DNA of 64,000 nucleotides from Streptomyces chrestomyceticus JCM 4735 (GTDB lineage Bacteria > Actinomycetota > Actinomycetes > Streptomycetales > Streptomycetaceae), in the NCBI RefSeq assembly GCF_003865135.1, contig NZ_BHZC01000001.1, positions 9,114,001 to 9,178,000 of the forward strand, in the 5' to 3' direction. Positions 19,141 through 28,658 of the stretch are shown here, in pieces. The notes under the pieces are model-generated. The model worked only from the letters and a program-made list of their open reading frames with translations. It searched no databases and was not told where the DNA came from. A program made the position numbers and the translations under genes. The number at the start of each line of letters is the position of its first letter. Within the stretch, counting starts at the first letter, position 1.

Positions 19141-19968
19141 GTGTCACGTCACGCCACCCCGCGCCGCTACCTGATGTGCAGGCCCACGTATTTCGAGGTC
19201 ACCGAAGCCCGCACCCCGTGGATGGATCCCGACGACCCGGTGGACACCGAGGCGGCCTGCCGGCAATGGGAACACCTGCGGGACCGGCTTCGCGCTTTCG
19301 GGCACACCGTAGAGGAATTGACGCCCCTCCCCGGGGCTCCGGAAATGGTCTTCGCGGCCAATGGTGCCACCGTCATCGACGGGCGTGCGATGGGCGCACG
19401 TTTCGCCCATCCCGAACGCGTCCCGGAAGCGGCCGCCCACCGCGCATGGCTGATCGCCCACGGCGTCACCGCGTACCGGGAGCCGGAACACGCCAACGAA
19501 GGCGAGGGCGATTACGCGCTCACCGCCTCCTGCCTGCTCGCCGGCCACGGTTTCCGCACCACCCCGTCCTCGCACGCCGAAGCCCGGCATTTCTTCGGCC
19601 GCCCCGTCCTCGCCCTCGAACTCGTCGACCCGCGCTATTACCACCTCGACACGGCGCTGGCCGTCCTGGACCCCGCGACGGACGCCGTCATGTACCACCC
19701 GGAAGCCTTTTCCGCGGCCAGTCGCGCCGTATTGCGGCAGCGCTTTCCCGACGCCGTGCTCGCGGACTCCGCGCACGCCGCGGCCCTGGGCCTGAACGCG
19801 GTCTCCGACGGACGACACGTCCTGCTGCCCGAAGCCGCCAGGGACCTGTTCCCCGCCCTGCGCACCCGCGGATTCGAACCGGTCGGCATCGACCTGAGCG
19901 AACTCGCCAAAAGCGGCGGCGGCGCGAAATGCTGCGTACAGGAACTCCGCGGCCTCGGCGCTCCCTGA
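19141..19968 (+). CDS. Dimethylarginine dimethylaminohydrolase-like enzyme
   Basis: A protein of 275 residues starting at GTG 19141 behind GAGGAG. The amidinotransferase/DDAH fold is marked by 'PEMVFAANGATVIDG', 'NEGEGDYALT' (acidic site), 'YYHLDTALAVLD' (catalytic His) and 'GGGAKCCVQEL' (catalytic Cys). Enzymes of this group hydrolyse methylated arginines to citrulline, or ornithine/arginine analogues. A cyclase-family hydrolase follows on the same strand. It is only distantly similar to the second amidinotransferase-fold protein at 50216-51241. Confidence 0.88.
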   Translation: MSRHATPRRYLMCRPTYFEVTEARTPWMDPDDPVDTEAACRQWEHLRDRLRAFGHTVEELTPLPGAPEMVFAANGATVIDGRAMGARFAHPERVPEAAAHRAWLIAHGVTAYREPEHANEGEGDYALTASCLLAGHGFRTTPSSHAEARHFFGRPVLALELVDPRYYHLDTALAVLDPATDAVMYHPEAFSAASRAVLRQRFPDAVLADSAHAAALGLNAVSDGRHVLLPEAARDLFPALRTRGFEPVGIDLSELAKSGGGAKCCVQELRGLGAP

Positions 19969-20059
19969 AACACCGGTGCCGCCCCATGGCATCCGCCGAA
20001 GGAAGCAATGTGTTCCGCCGCCGGCCGTCGCTCACCACCGAGGGGACACCGGCCCCGGC

Positions 20060-20815
20060 ATGATGGGCCCCATGACCTTCCTCCGAGTGCTGGACCTGAC
20101 GCACGCATTCGGCCCCGGACAGCCGCGCGATCCGGAATTCGACGACGAACAGCGACACCAGGAAATGACGATCGCGCACGACGGATTCGACGCGTTCTAC
20201 CACCGCATCGCGGGCTCGTGGGGCACGCACGTCGACGCCCCCGCCGAAATGGTGGCCGGCGGCCGCACCATCGACGCCCTGCCCGCCGAGGAACTGGTCC
20301 TTCCGCTGGTCGTCTTGGACATCTCCCAGGCCGTCGCCGCCGACTCCGACCGCTGCCTCGGCCGGGACGACGTACGCGAGTGGGAGCAGCGCCACGGCCC
20401 GGTGCCCGCGGGCTGTTTCGCCGCCCTGCGCACCGACTGGTCCCGCAGATGGCCCGACATCGACGCCATGCGCAACCTCGACGCGGACGGCATCTCCCAC
20501 ACCCCTGGCTGGACCCTGGACGCGCTCCGCCATCTCCTGGTCGAACGCTCCGTCACAGCCATCGGCCACGAGACCATCGACGCCGACCCCGGCATGTGGA
20601 CCACCGCGGCCGGCCCCGACAACGCGTCATCGCCCGAGAGCGCCCGCCGCCGCTACGCCTGCGAGGCGTACGTACTCGACCACGCCCGCTACCAGGTCGA
20701 ACTCCTCACCAACCTGCACACCCTGCCACCCACCGGCGCCCACATCGTCGTCGGCGTCGGCAAGGCCCGCCACGGCACCGCATTCCCGGCCCGCGTCCTG
20801 GCGCTGCTCCCGTAG
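20060..20815 (+). CDS. Cyclase-family metal-dependent hydrolase
   Basis: A protein of about 250 residues in the kynurenine-formamidase-like cyclase family (PF04199). The hallmark metal-binding motif HxGTHxDxP appears as 'GSWGTHVDAPAE', so the first His is replaced by Ser. A downstream 'AIGHETIDADP' gives the second conserved His/Glu region. Substrates in this family are amides or lactones. Starts at 20060, 20063 or 20072 are all possible, and the last gives 'MTFLRVLDLTHAF', the core family start. Confidence 0.82.
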   Translation: MMGPMTFLRVLDLTHAFGPGQPRDPEFDDEQRHQEMTIAHDGFDAFYHRIAGSWGTHVDAPAEMVAGGRTIDALPAEELVLPLVVLDISQAVAADSDRCLGRDDVREWEQRHGPVPAGCFAALRTDWSRRWPDIDAMRNLDADGISHTPGWTLDALRHLLVERSVTAIGHETIDADPGMWTTAAGPDNASSPESARRRYACEAYVLDHARYQVELLTNLHTLPPTGAHIVVGVGKARHGTAFPARVLALLP

Positions 20816-20847
20816 GCGCGCCTGCGCTTCCGACTGCTCCCGCTCCC

Positions 20848-21657
20848 TCAGGCGCGCCCGCTCGCCTTGCGCCCGTCAGCGTCGCAGGGCAGGTCTGCGC
20901 CGGGGGCGTCGGCGCGGAAGTCACGGGCGGCCTGCTGCTCGACATCGCTGATCGCGGTGGGGCCGACCGAGATGGCTCCGCCGAAGGGCCGTTCGGCGTC
21001 GTGGACGAGCAGCAGGGTGGCGGTGAGCAGGGCGGTGGCCATGGCCAGGGTGGCGAGCTGGGGCCGATTGTGGCGGCGGGGAATGCACAGGCACAGGGAG
21101 ATGACGGTGATGGAGAGCAGGACGAGCATGAACCAGTAGACCGCCGCGGGGACCGCCGCGGTCGACTCCGTCAGCCGCGCCTGGCGGGCCTTGGCCCGGG
21201 TGTCGTCCGCCGACACGAGCATGCCGAAGGCGCTCTGGTCCGGACCGATGTCCTTGAAGGCGCTGCGCAGGTCGGCGGTCCAGACGCTGGGCTCCGGGGA
21301 GCCCTGGCCGTGGGCCATGGTCGGCCATTCGTAGTGGCGTACCGCGCGGGTGTAGCAGACGACGTCGGCCTGTACCCGGTGGCGCTGCGCGGCGTTGGGG
21401 AGGTAGTCCGCTGTCTCCGCCAGGTGGTCGGCCGCGTTGGCCTCGTTGTGGGCGGCTTCCTCGGCCCGGTTGTAGGAGCCGGCGGCGGTGGCCAGGACGA
21501 AGGCGAGAATCAGTACGGTGAGGGTCTGCACCGGGCTGAGCAGGTCTTTCACCGACAGACCTGCGTCGTCGGCGTCGGTGTCGTGACGGCGCAGGAAGTG
21601 GTGGGCGATCAGGCCGAGGATCAGGGCGACCACGGCCACAACGATGGTGACGGTCAT
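20848..21657 (-). CDS. DUF4239-type membrane protein
   Basis: A protein of 269 residues with an N-terminal helix ('TIVVAVVALILGLIAHHFL'), a second helix ('TLTVLILAFVLATAAGSYN'), a soluble middle and two C-terminal helices around 'VYWFMLVLLSITVISLCLCI' and 'LATLAMATALLTATLLL'. This is the bestrophin-like DUF4239 layout common in actinobacteria; function is unknown. It is separated by about 250 bases from the last gene of the phosphonate operon and probably marks the cluster edge. Confidence 0.8.
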   Translation of the reverse strand: MTVTIVVAVVALILGLIAHHFLRRHDTDADDAGLSVKDLLSPVQTLTVLILAFVLATAAGSYNRAEEAAHNEANAADHLAETADYLPNAAQRHRVQADVVCYTRAVRHYEWPTMAHGQGSPEPSVWTADLRSAFKDIGPDQSAFGMLVSADDTRAKARQARLTESTAAVPAAVYWFMLVLLSITVISLCLCIPRRHNRPQLATLAMATALLTATLLLVHDAERPFGGAISVGPTAISDVEQQAARDFRADAPGADLPCDADGRKASGRA

Positions 21658-21904
21658 GTCAGCGGGTCTCCAGGAGCGGGGTCAGGGCTCGACGACGCGG
21701 CGGTCTCGTACCCCACTGCCTTTGCCTGACGGCGGAGACCGGCATACGGGCTCGCCCACCCGTTCACCCGTACGAGGCATGCTGCTGGGCCCCTTGGGGG
21801 TACCAGCCCCGGTGTACCCGTGGTCGCCACTACCGACCGAGTGATGCCGGCGGGCCCCCGGGCCGCATGGGGCCGGCCCGGGAACCCGCCCGATCACCCT
21901 CCGG

Positions 21905-22975
21905 TCACCGCCCTCCCACCGGCAGCAGATGCCCCCGCAAGGGCACGACCAGGCAGCCGCGCAGGCGCTTGGTCGTCTCGTGGCCCACGCCGTAGTCGAT
22001 GCGGTCGAACTCCTTGCCGGTGACGTACATCAGCGGCGCGTAATACGTGGCCGCCAGGTGGGCGTACGGTGTGGCGCGGCCCTCCTCGGTGGTGCCCGCG
22101 TAGATGTTCTGCAGGACGCGGTCCTGGGCGACGAACAGCGCGTGGGCCAGGAGGCGGCCCTCGCGGACGACCGAGTACAGCACGAGGTCGTCGCCGAACG
22201 CCTCGATCAGGGCGTGCAGTCTGCGCCGTTCGCTGTCCTCGTCGGCGGGCTGGCCGTAGTGGCGCAGCAGGCAGCAGCGTGCGGCCACCACCTCGTCGAA
22301 CCGGGGCCGCGGGTCCTCGCGGACCACCTCGCCGCCGGCTTCGGCCAGCCGGCGCAACTGGCGCAGGATCTCGGCCCGCCGCCGGTTGCGCGGTCCCGAG
22401 TGGTAGTCGTCCCAGTCCGTCCAGCCGATCTCCAGCACCGACCGGGAGGTCAGGTCGAAGCTCGCGCCGCCGAGCTCCGTGGTCACCGGGTCGAGGACGG
22501 CGGCGCCTTCGGGGGTGGAGTAGAGGACGCACACCGTCGCCAGCCCGGCGTCCCGCGCGTGGTCCAGCACCGCGGACAGGCAGTCGCGTACCGCCCCAGG
22601 GCGGTGGGCGGCCGGTCCGACCGGGTCACCGAGGTAGCCGGGGGCGGACAGGACCACGCTGGGCAGCATGTCCTCCGCCGCGCCGCCGAGCTGCGGGGCC
22701 ACCGGCCCGTCGGCGTGCGCGGCGGGGAAGACCTCGGGGTCGGCGCGCAGGATCGTCCACGGGTTGTACGCCTCGTAGGCGCCCGGCTCCGTGACCACCG
22801 CGCCCACGAAGCCGAGCGCGGCACCGTCGTCGTCCTCGTGCAGCACCGTCAGGGGCTTTCCGGGCAGCCGACTGAGCATGATGTCGATCCAGCAGGCGCT
22901 CTGCACCGCGGAGCCGGGGTACAGCCGGCCCCAGCGTGCGGCGTCGAAGTGCGCGGAGATCTCGGTGCGGGGCAT
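21905..22975 (-). CDS. FemAB/GNAT-like ligase or acyltransferase of the phosphonate operon
   Basis: A protein of 356 residues with the double-GNAT layout of FemAB-type aminoacyltransferases and related peptidogalycan proteins: 'LPSVVLSAPGYLGDPVGPAA', 'RRRAEILRQLRRLAEAGGEV' and 'HALFVAQDRVLQNIYAGTTE'. The ending 'YGVGHETTKRLRGCLVVPLRGHLLPV' matches the 'YG.G..E.K..RG...P' terminus seen in this group. In natural-product clusters such proteins make amide bonds from aminoacyl-tRNA, so it may add an amino acid to a phosphonate (inference). It is the last gene of the operon, 42 bases after the exporter. Confidence 0.75.
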   Translation of the reverse strand: MPRTEISAHFDAARWGRLYPGSAVQSACWIDIMLSRLPGKPLTVLHEDDDGAALGFVGAVVTEPGAYEAYNPWTILRADPEVFPAAHADGPVAPQLGGAAEDMLPSVVLSAPGYLGDPVGPAAHRPGAVRDCLSAVLDHARDAGLATVCVLYSTPEGAAVLDPVTTELGGASFDLTSRSVLEIGWTDWDDYHSGPRNRRRAEILRQLRRLAEAGGEVVREDPRPRFDEVVAARCCLLRHYGQPADEDSERRRLHALIEAFGDDLVLYSVVREGRLLAHALFVAQDRVLQNIYAGTTEEGRATPYAHLAATYYAPLMYVTGKEFDRIDYGVGHETTKRLRGCLVVPLRGHLLPVGGR

Positions 22976-23017
22976 TCCTCTCCTTCGTTCTGTCGTGGGC
23001 CGGTTCTCGTGGACGGG

Positions 23018-24334
23018 TCAGCGGGGGGCCAGGTCGGGCTCGGCTGCGGGCACGTCGGCCGGCGGCTCGGCCTTCAGGCCCCGGATGCTGGGGGCGAGCA
23101 GCGCCGCGAGGCTGAGCAGGACGGCCGCCGCGCCGGCCACGACGGCCGCGCCCCGGGCGTCCATGGTGGTCACCAGCGGGCCCATCAGCAGCGTGCCCAA
23201 CGGGATCAGACCGTCGAACCCCAGGAACGACAGGCTGCCCACCCGGCTGGTCAGGTTCTCCGGCACCCGGTCCTGGAGCAGGCTCGGGTAGAGGGAGTTG
23301 AAGACGTGCAGCCCGATGCCGTACAGCAGGGCGAGGGCCAGCGCCGGTATGCCTCCGCCGAAGAATCCGACGGCGGTCAGTGCCGCCGCCATCATCAGCA
23401 GCATGGCGAACATGCTGGTGCCCAGCCGTTTGACGGTGAGCCGCATGAGGATCACGGCACCGATCAGCGCGCCGACACCCTCCAGCGCGTAGAAGACGCC
23501 GAGCGACTGGGCCTGGCTGGTGCCCTCCGGGGACATGATCAGCGGAATCGGTACGTCGAGCACCCCGGCGAAGACGGCGTTCACCAGCGCGCCGACGCCC
23601 AGGAAGATCAGCAGCCAGGGCACGCCCCGCACGTAGTGCAGCGCCTCCACGATGTCCCTGCCGAAGCGGCGCAGTTGCTCGCCCATCGGCTGGCGCGGCT
23701 CGTCGGCCGATTCGCCGGTGGTCACCGGCCGGGCGCCGGTCACGCCCTTCGGCCGTACCATCAGCAGGATTCCGGAGAGCAGGAAGGTCAGCGCGTCGAA
23801 GGCGAACGTGGCGGGCGCCCCGATGAACCCCACCAGCAGACCGCCGATCAGCGGGCCGCCGATCAGTCCGAACTGCATGCTGACCGACAGCGCGGAGTTC
23901 GCGGAGACCAGCTTGTCCCGCGACGTGATCTCCAGCATGTACGAGAACGAGACCGGCATGAAGAAGCCGTCGGCGATCCCGATGAGCAGCGAGAGCGCCA
24001 CCAGGAGCAGCGCGCTGGTCGTCCAGTAGGTGGCGGCGGCGATCAGCAGCAGGACGACCACCCGCGCCACGTCGCACACCACCAGGACCCGCCGCCGCGC
24101 CTTGGTCCGGTCTCCCACCGCCCCACCGACCAGGTAGAACAGCAGCGAGGGCACCAGCAGCGCGGCGGTGGCGGCGGCGAGCACCGACGCCGATCCGGTC
24201 ACGGTGATGAGGTGGGTGGCGAAGGCGATGCGGAAGGCGTAGTCGCCGACCAGGGACAGCGTGCGGGCCGCCCAGAAGCGGCGGAACGCCGGCTGGGCCA
24301 TGATTCCCCGGTGTGACTGGGGAGCGGAGCTCAC
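23018..24334 (-). CDS. MFS exporter of the phosphonate operon
   Basis: A protein of 438 residues with about 12 transmembrane helices, belonging to the MFS branch near EntS and macrolide-efflux proteins. It shows 'FRRFWAARTLSLVGDYAFRIA', the motif-A-like 'GGAVGDRTKARRRVLVV' after helix 2, and its repeat-like 'VPENLTSRVGSLSFLGFDGL' in the second half. The ATG is at 24334, 48 bases after the nucleotidyltransferase gene. It probably exports the finished phosphonate and gives self-protection (inference from position). Confidence 0.85.
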   Translation of the reverse strand: MSSAPQSHRGIMAQPAFRRFWAARTLSLVGDYAFRIAFATHLITVTGSASVLAAATAALLVPSLLFYLVGGAVGDRTKARRRVLVVCDVARVVVLLLIAAATYWTTSALLLVALSLLIGIADGFFMPVSFSYMLEITSRDKLVSANSALSVSMQFGLIGGPLIGGLLVGFIGAPATFAFDALTFLLSGILLMVRPKGVTGARPVTTGESADEPRQPMGEQLRRFGRDIVEALHYVRGVPWLLIFLGVGALVNAVFAGVLDVPIPLIMSPEGTSQAQSLGVFYALEGVGALIGAVILMRLTVKRLGTSMFAMLLMMAAALTAVGFFGGGIPALALALLYGIGLHVFNSLYPSLLQDRVPENLTSRVGSLSFLGFDGLIPLGTLLMGPLVTTMDARGAAVVAGAAAVLLSLAALLAPSIRGLKAEPPADVPAAEPDLAPR

Positions 24335-24382
24335 GGGGGACTCCCTAGGTAGAAACGGAACGGGACAGAGGGCCGACCGGCA

Positions 24383-25257
24383 CTAGAAGGCCCGGCCCGA
24401 CCAGGCCCACTGGGGCCGGAACGGTTCGAGGAGCGCCTGGATGCCGGGCGCGCACCGCTCGTCGGCGAACGCGCGGAACAGCTCCTCGGTGAGGTCGAGC
24501 AGCCAGGGCAGTGCCTCTTCCTGCGGCAGCCGGTCGGCGAAGAGCACCTTGTCGCACTGGGCGAACAGGGCGGGTGCGCCCGGGAGTCGGGCTGCGGCGG
24601 CCGACCTGGACAGCAGGTGCTTGGTGCCGTAGGTGATCCGGCCGAAGGCGTTGAGGCCGGAGGTGAGGAGCGCTTCGGCGGCGCCGCGGCACATCAGTTC
24701 CCGGGCGGGAGAGCCGAGCACCGTGGTGTCGGCCAGGAGGCTCATCGTGTCGACGAAGGACAGCGCCGCCGCCGACGCGCGGACGAGGTCCGCGTCGATG
24801 CCCTTCTTGATCTCGTCCAGGCGGTCGGCGTTGGACAGCGGCCAGCCCGTGCTGACCCGCTGGATGAGCCGCAGTTCCAGGCCCTGGAGGTTGGCCAGGT
24901 CGGGCGGTCCGTCACCGGTGGCCGGCCGTACGGCCTGCTGCACCAGGGCGATCGCCTCCTCGCTGACGTACTCGATGTTGACCATCAAGTCGCCCGCCAT
25001 GCCGTCGAAGCTGTCCCCGAAGATCGAGGGGTGGTTGGTGGTGCCGGGTACCCCGCGCGTGCCCGGTCCGGGCATCAGGACGAGGATGTCCAGGTCCGAG
25101 GTCGGGTTGGCCTCGCCGGTCGCGTAGGAACCGGCCAGCATGACCACGTCGCCGGGCCGGTCGTCCACCAGAGCGGCGATGCGCTCGGGGTGGCGCCTTG
25201 CCCGGCGAGCGCGGCCTGTACCGCGTGCGGGAGGGCATCCAGAAGGGCAGGGTCCAT
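24383..25257 (-). CDS. Nucleotidyltransferase (apparent frameshift near N-terminus)
   Basis: The main frame carries the NT-fold motif 'MLAGSYATGEANPTSDLDIL' (Gly-Ser...Asp-x-Asp), as in MNT/aminoglycoside-nucleotidyltransferase-like proteins, followed by a helical domain to '...WAWSGRAF'. The natural start seems to be ATG 25257 ('MDPALLDALPHAVQAALAGQG', with a purine-rich site upstream), which lies in another frame. One missing base near 25193-25198 would join it to 'RRHPERIAALVDDRPGDVV'. If the frameshift is real, translation could start at GTG 25168 and still keep the motif. It may nucleotidylate a pathway intermediate or act in self-resistance (inference). Confidence 0.7.
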
Positions 25258-25286
25258 GGTGGTCGCTCTCTTCTTCTGCTCGGAGG

Positions 25287-26411
25287 TCAGGGGCGGGTGA
25301 GGGCCGTACGCAGCCGGTGCAGGCCGTCCTTGAGCTGGTCGGCGGGCAGCGCGAAGGAGAGCCGCAGATGGCCGGGTGCGCCGAAGGCCGCGCCGTCGAC
25401 CACCGCCACCTCGTGCCGGGTGCGCAGCCAGCCGACGAGGTCCTCCCGCGCCTGCGGCGGAGCGCTGTCGGCCAGCCAGCCGCGCAGGTCGGGGAAGAGG
25501 AAGATGCCGCCCGCCGGACGGGCGCAGTGCACTCCGGGGATGCCGGCGAAGGCGTCGAGGGCCAGGTCGAGGTGGGTCGCGAGCCGGGCGCCGAGCTCCC
25601 GGCGCCCGGGCTCCCCGGTGGTCAGCACCTGCTGCGCGATGTCCTGGACCACTCCGCTGGCGCCGCCGATGAGGTGGGAGGCGGTGGCGGTGATCCGGGT
25701 GGCGGTCTCGGGCCCGGCCACGGCCCAGCCGAGCCGCAGGCCCGCCAGCGCGTGGCTCTTGGTGAGCCCGTCGGTGAGCACCACGTGGCCGGGCAGCTCC
25801 GGGTAGAGCTGGGTCACGGACGGCGCCGGCTCCTCGTACAGCGCGACACCCCGGTACACCTGGTCGAACAGCAGCGTCAGCCCGCGCTCCGCCGTCCACT
25901 CGGTGATGCCGCGCAGCTCCTCGGCGGAGACCACCGCGCCGTCGGGGTTGCGGGGGGAGTTGAGGATCAGCATGGCGGTGCGCTCGGTCGTCAGCCCCGC
26001 CAGCGCCTCCAGGGACGGCGCGCCCTGGCCGGGCTCCGTGGGGACGGGCACCGGCGTCCCGCCGGCCATCTCGACGAGCCGGGGGAAGCTGGCCCAGTAC
26101 GGCGTCGGGAGCAGCACCTCCCGCCGGTCGCCGCGCAGGACGGACAGCAGGGCGGTGAAGATCGCCTGCCGGGCGCCGGGGGTGACCACCACCTGGTCCG
26201 GGGCGAACGTCGGGGTGCCGCCGTCCGCCGCGTAGGCGGTGATGGCCTCGCGGAGCGCCCGGTCACCGGCGGGGGAGCGGTAGGGCTGGTCCGCGCGGCG
26301 GGCGGCGGGGACGGCGCCCGGGTCGTGCTGGGCGACGCGGATGTCGCCGGTGGAGAGGACCACCACGTCGCCGTTCTGCTCGGTGACGGCGGTGGGAGCG
26401 AGCTTGGTCAT
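25287..26411 (-). CDS. PLP-dependent class I/II aminotransferase
   Basis: A protein of 374 residues. Fold-type I aminotransferase features include 'VVVTPGARQAIFTALLSVL', 'LNSPRNPDGAVVS' (Asn-Pro pocket), 'LLFDQVYRGVAL' (Asp/Tyr pair) and the Schiff-base lysine in 'LTDGLTKSHALAGLRLGW'. Its ATG overlaps the stop of the PhpE-like gene (ATGA). The best hypothesis is amination of phosphonoformaldehyde to aminomethylphosphonate. The alternative is provision of an amino acid for the peptide part. Confidence 0.88.
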   Translation of the reverse strand: MTKLAPTAVTEQNGDVVVLSTGDIRVAQHDPGAVPAARRADQPYRSPAGDRALREAITAYAADGGTPTFAPDQVVVTPGARQAIFTALLSVLRGDRREVLLPTPYWASFPRLVEMAGGTPVPVPTEPGQGAPSLEALAGLTTERTAMLILNSPRNPDGAVVSAEELRGITEWTAERGLTLLFDQVYRGVALYEEPAPSVTQLYPELPGHVVLTDGLTKSHALAGLRLGWAVAGPETATRITATASHLIGGASGVVQDIAQQVLTTGEPGRRELGARLATHLDLALDAFAGIPGVHCARPAGGIFLFPDLRGWLADSAPPQAREDLVGWLRTRHEVAVVDGAAFGAPGHLRLSFALPADQLKDGLHRLRTALTRP

Positions 26412-27454
26412 CGGGCGGCTCCGTCGGGCAGTACGCGGCCCACCCGGCCGGCGAGCAGGGCCGGGTCGCCGGCGAGGGCGTCCCGGACGAGTTCGGCGAC
26501 CCGCCGGCGGCTGCTGGCCTCCGCCTCCTCCGACAGGAAGGCCCGGTGGCTGGTGAACACGGAGTGCGGGTGGTCGAGCACCGGCTTCCAGCGCGGGTCC
26601 TGGTGCGGGTTCTCGGGAGCGAAGACGTCCAGTCCGGCTCCCGCGATCGTGCCCTCGTCCAGCGCCTTGCCGAGCGCCTCCGGGTCGATGAGCTTGCCGC
26701 GGGCCGCGTTGACCAGGAAGGCGTCGGACTTCATGGCCCGCAGCTCGGCCTCCCCGATCAGTCCTTCGGTACCGGGGGTGAGCGGGCAGTGCAGCGTCAC
26801 CAGGTCGGACTCGGCGAGGAGTTCCTCCAGCGTGTCGACGGTACGGGCGCCGTAGCCCTCGGCGAGGTCCCGGCCGATGTAGGGGTCGTACACGAGCACC
26901 TGGCCGTAGAAGGTGCCGAGCTTGCGGGCGACGGCCCGGCCGATCCGGCCGAAGCCGACGATGCCCAGGGTGCGGCGGCTGACGCGGCGCGGCGCGCCAC
27001 CGGCGTAGATGTCGAAGGTGCCGCCGGTCAGGGTCACGTGCTGCGGCACCACGTGCCGTTCCAGGGCGAGGGCGAGCGCCGAGGTGTGTACGGCGACCTC
27101 GTCCACGCAGTAGTCCGGCACGTTGAAGCCGGGGAGGCCGCGCTCCGCGAGCAGGTCGGCGTTGAGGTTGTCCACGCCCACGCCCTGCCGGACCACGACC
27201 CGCAGCCCGTCGCCCGCCGCGTCGAGCAGGGCGTCGGTGACCTGGCAGCGGTACACCACCAGGGCGTCGGCTCCGGCGGCACGTTCCAGCAGCCGGTCGT
27301 CGGTCAGGACGTAGCGGCCGTCCTCGTGCGGAGCGGTGAGCAGCTCTACGTCGTCGCCCAGGACGTCGCGCTCGACGGTGGCCAGGGAGAGGTCCTGCCG
27401 GCCGTCGGCGACCAGCCAGGCGGGGTCGGTGTACAGGACACGCTGTGCGTTCAT
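26408..27454 (-). CDS. D-2-hydroxyacid dehydrogenase family, PhpE-like hydroxymethylphosphonate dehydrogenase
   Basis: A protein of 348 residues. The NAD-binding motif 'LGIVGFGRIGRAVARKL' and the catalytic triad positions (Arg in 'VNAARGKLID', Glu in 'APENPHQDP', His in 'FTSHRAFLS') are intact. In phosphinothricin biosynthesis the family member PhpE oxidises hydroxymethylphosphonate. Here the gene lies in the same operon as a hydroxyethylphosphonate dioxygenase, so the same substrate is likely, giving phosphonoformaldehyde for the adjacent aminotransferase (inference). Both ends overlap neighbours by four bases. Confidence 0.85.
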   Translation of the reverse strand: MNAQRVLYTDPAWLVADGRQDLSLATVERDVLGDDVELLTAPHEDGRYVLTDDRLLERAAGADALVVYRCQVTDALLDAAGDGLRVVVRQGVGVDNLNADLLAERGLPGFNVPDYCVDEVAVHTSALALALERHVVPQHVTLTGGTFDIYAGGAPRRVSRRTLGIVGFGRIGRAVARKLGTFYGQVLVYDPYIGRDLAEGYGARTVDTLEELLAESDLVTLHCPLTPGTEGLIGEAELRAMKSDAFLVNAARGKLIDPEALGKALDEGTIAGAGLDVFAPENPHQDPRWKPVLDHPHSVFTSHRAFLSEEAEASSRRRVAELVRDALAGDPALLAGRVGRVLPDGAAR

Positions 27455-28658
27455 CGCGCGGCGCCTTCCGTCAGTGAGGGCCGGACGAACCGGCCGAGGA
27501 CGTCTTCGGGGGTGAGCGTGCAGGGGTTGTTCATGGCCCGGCCGGAGTGCAGCGCCTCGGCCACCACGCCGGCCCACTCGTCGGCCGGCAGGGCGAGGTC
27601 GGCGAGGTCGGCGGGGTAGCCGCCGGCCTGGAGGAGGTCCGCGAGCAGCTCCTCCGGCTCCCGGCCGGTGTGCGCCCGTACCGTCCGGCGGATCTCGGCG
27701 ACCCGCCCGTGCAGGACGCGGACACCGGGCGGCGGGCACTCCCGGGAGGTCGCCGCGGCGTGCCGGCCGATGAGCCAGCGCAGGTGCAGGGCCACGGCCA
27801 CGCCGTGCGGCAGGCCGAGCCGGCTGGTCAGCGCGTACGACAGGGCGTGGGCCGCGGTCGTACGGGTGACGTCGATGGCCGCCCCGGCGAGGGCCGCGCC
27901 CAGGGACAGGTCGTGCCGTACCTCGGCCGGCCGTCCCGTGTCGGCGAGCTGCCCCAGCGCGGGGAGGAGGGCGTGCAGCGCCTCCTCGGCCCACTCCAGG
28001 GACTGCGGGGTGGCGGTGCGGGCCCAGGAGGACTCCACGGCCTGGCTGAAGGCGTCGAGCGCGCCGGCCACCGTCGTCGGCACCGGCACGGTCGCGGTCA
28101 GTTCGGGATCGACCAGGACCACGTCGGCCCGGGCCGCGTCCGTGTCCAGGGACACCTTGCGGCCGTCCCGGTACAGGGTGGCGAACCGGGTGAGTTCGCT
28201 GCCCGAACCGGCGGTGGTGGGCACCAGGACCAGCCGCCCCGGGCGCTTCCGGCCGACCAGGTCCGGCGAGCCGAGACAGTCCGCCGGGTCCGCGTCCTGG
28301 GCGGCGAGCACGGAGGCGGCCTTGGCCACGTCCATGCTGCTGCCGCCGCCGATGCCGACGACGGCGTCGGGACGGAGCCGGCGGATGACCCGTACCGCCT
28401 CCTCGATGTGGCCCAGCTCCGGGTTGGGCCGTACGTCGCCGAAGTGGTGCACCTCGAACCCGGCCCGGCCGGCTCGGGTGAGGCGGGCCGCCGCGCCGGT
28501 GGCGTACGACGGCCCGTGCACCAGCAGCACACGCCGGGCGCCGGCGCCCGCCAGCACGGCGTTGAGCCGTGCGGCGGCGCCGGTCCCGAAGAACGCGGCG
28601 GGGTGTCCTGGCAGTCGTCGCAGTCCGGCGACGGCCGCGGGGGAACCGTACCGGTCAC
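27451..28658 (-). CDS. Iron-type alcohol dehydrogenase, phosphonoacetaldehyde reductase (apparent frameshift at start)
   Basis: An Fe-ADH (family III) protein with 'VVGIGGGSSMDVAKAAS', 'LVLVPTTAGSGSELTRFATL' and the metal-site region 'THALSYALT...LPHGVAVALHL' (the window reads AAHALSYALT). In phosphonate pathways such an enzyme (PhpC) reduces phosphonoacetaldehyde to 2-hydroxyethylphosphonate. The conserved N-terminus 'RYGSPAAVAGLRRLPGHPAA' is encoded, but no start codon lies in its frame. GTG 28658, which overlaps the decarboxylase stop, is one base out of frame. Adding a single C after 'GTGAC' would give MTRYGSP. GTG 28557 is in frame but would remove about 33 conserved residues. Confidence 0.8.

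Noticed and set aside
21929-24316. A 795-residue plus-strand frame across the FemAB-like and MFS genes
   Set aside because: Its translation is rich in R, H, Q and G without domains, and it is antisense to two well-supported genes.
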